The translations under genes were made by a program, and so were the position numbers. Source: Pseudomonas reinekei (GTDB lineage Bacteria; Pseudomonadota; Gammaproteobacteria; Pseudomonadales; Pseudomonadaceae). From it: 62,756 bases of DNA. This document shows positions 62,584 through 62,756 of the stretch, one piece after another. The notes beneath the pieces are model-generated. The model saw nothing but the letters and a program-made list of their open reading frames with translations, searched no databases and was not told where the DNA came from. Every line of letters starts with the position of its first letter. Positions within the stretch are counted from its first letter, which is position 1. Location: the NCBI RefSeq assembly GCF_001945365.1, contig NZ_MSTQ01000028.1, positions 1 through 62,756 of the forward strand, given 5' to 3'.

Positions 62584-62756
62584 GTCAGGCCGCCATCGCT
62601 GGCAGGCCAGCTCCCACATGAATCGGGTACGACCGCAACATCAAGGTCGCCTGTCAGGCCGCCATCGCTGGCAGGCCAGCTCCCACATGAATCGGGTACG
62701 ACCGCAACATCAAGGTCGCCTGTCAGGCCGCCATCGCTGGCAGGCCAGCTCCCACA
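62584..62756. repeat. 69-bp tandem repeat array carrying REP-like palindromes
   Basis: Units begin at 62584, 62653 and 62722 (GTCAGGCCGCCATCGCTGGC) with an exact 69-base period. Each holds the dyad CGCTGGCAGGCCAGC and a TCCCACA end, then a spacer ATGAATCGGGTACGACC and AACATCAAGGTCGCC. The first two units are identical apart from the first bases, and the third is cut by the window edge. Confidence 0.92.

Noticed and set aside
1..62756. tRNA, rRNA, riboswitch or prophage attachment sites
   Set aside because: I looked for cloverleaf ends, CCA-type tails near integrase genes and known leader motifs and saw none; no integrase gene is present.

Overview
The window is chromosomal DNA of a Pseudomonas, most likely of the fluorescens group. 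The support is a complete Pseudomonas-type type VI secretion (T6SS) operon, ben/cat genes with BenR and CatR control, several Pseudomonas-typical small proteins (DUF1652, DUF2784, DUF3087), and Pseudomonas REP palindromes between genes. Most genes are GC-rich. The effector and immunity genes on the left are clearly AT-richer, as expected for exchanged toxin cargo.

Region 1 (1-16.1 kb, mostly minus strand) is a T6SS effector island. From right to left it holds: a decayed effector/immunity pair (14.3-16.1 kb); an IS66-family element; a plus-strand effector-like gene with a membrane immunity candidate (10.4-12.0 kb); an intact effector/immunity pair paralogous to the decayed one (8.3-10.0 kb); vgrG; two DUF1795/Eag-type chaperone genes; a prePAAR-PAAR-Rhs effector with an AT-rich C-terminal nuclease-like tip (SHH signature); its immunity candidate; a displaced fragment of Rhs core; and the end of a second IS66 element that leaves the window. 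Three genes here each look shifted by a single base.

Region 2 (16.8-37.7 kb, plus strand) is the T6SS machine: a TagB-like gene, tssB, tssC, tssE, tssF, tssG, tssH(clpV), tssJ, tssK, tssL, tssM, tagF, a second TssM-like protein fused to an OmpA domain, hcp and a short-form tssA. With vgrG and the PAAR domain of Rhs next door, all core parts are present.

Region 3 (37.8-45.1 kb) holds a gamma-glutamylated polyamine catabolic operon (FAD oxidase, HTH-cupin regulator, glutamine-synthetase-like ligase) behind two adjacent 24-bp operator-like dyads; a type-II NADH dehydrogenase-like flavoprotein divergent from an Rrf2 regulator; and small genes including a Nudix hydrolase.

Region 4 (45.1-53.6 kb) is a full route from benzoate to 3-oxoadipate enol-lactone: benABCD, benR, catA, catC, catB and divergent catR. 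A doubled BenR/XylS-type operator lies before benA, a CatR palindrome lies between catB and catR, and REP pairs separate the blocks.

Region 5 (53.6-62.8 kb) is ordinary chromosome: a polysaccharide deacetylase lipoprotein, an SRAP/HMCES protein, azlCD, a GGDEF cyclase, ppnN and small proteins. It ends in non-coding repeats, with an interspersed repeat and a 69-bp tandem array that each unit of which carries a REP-like palindrome and that runs off the right edge.
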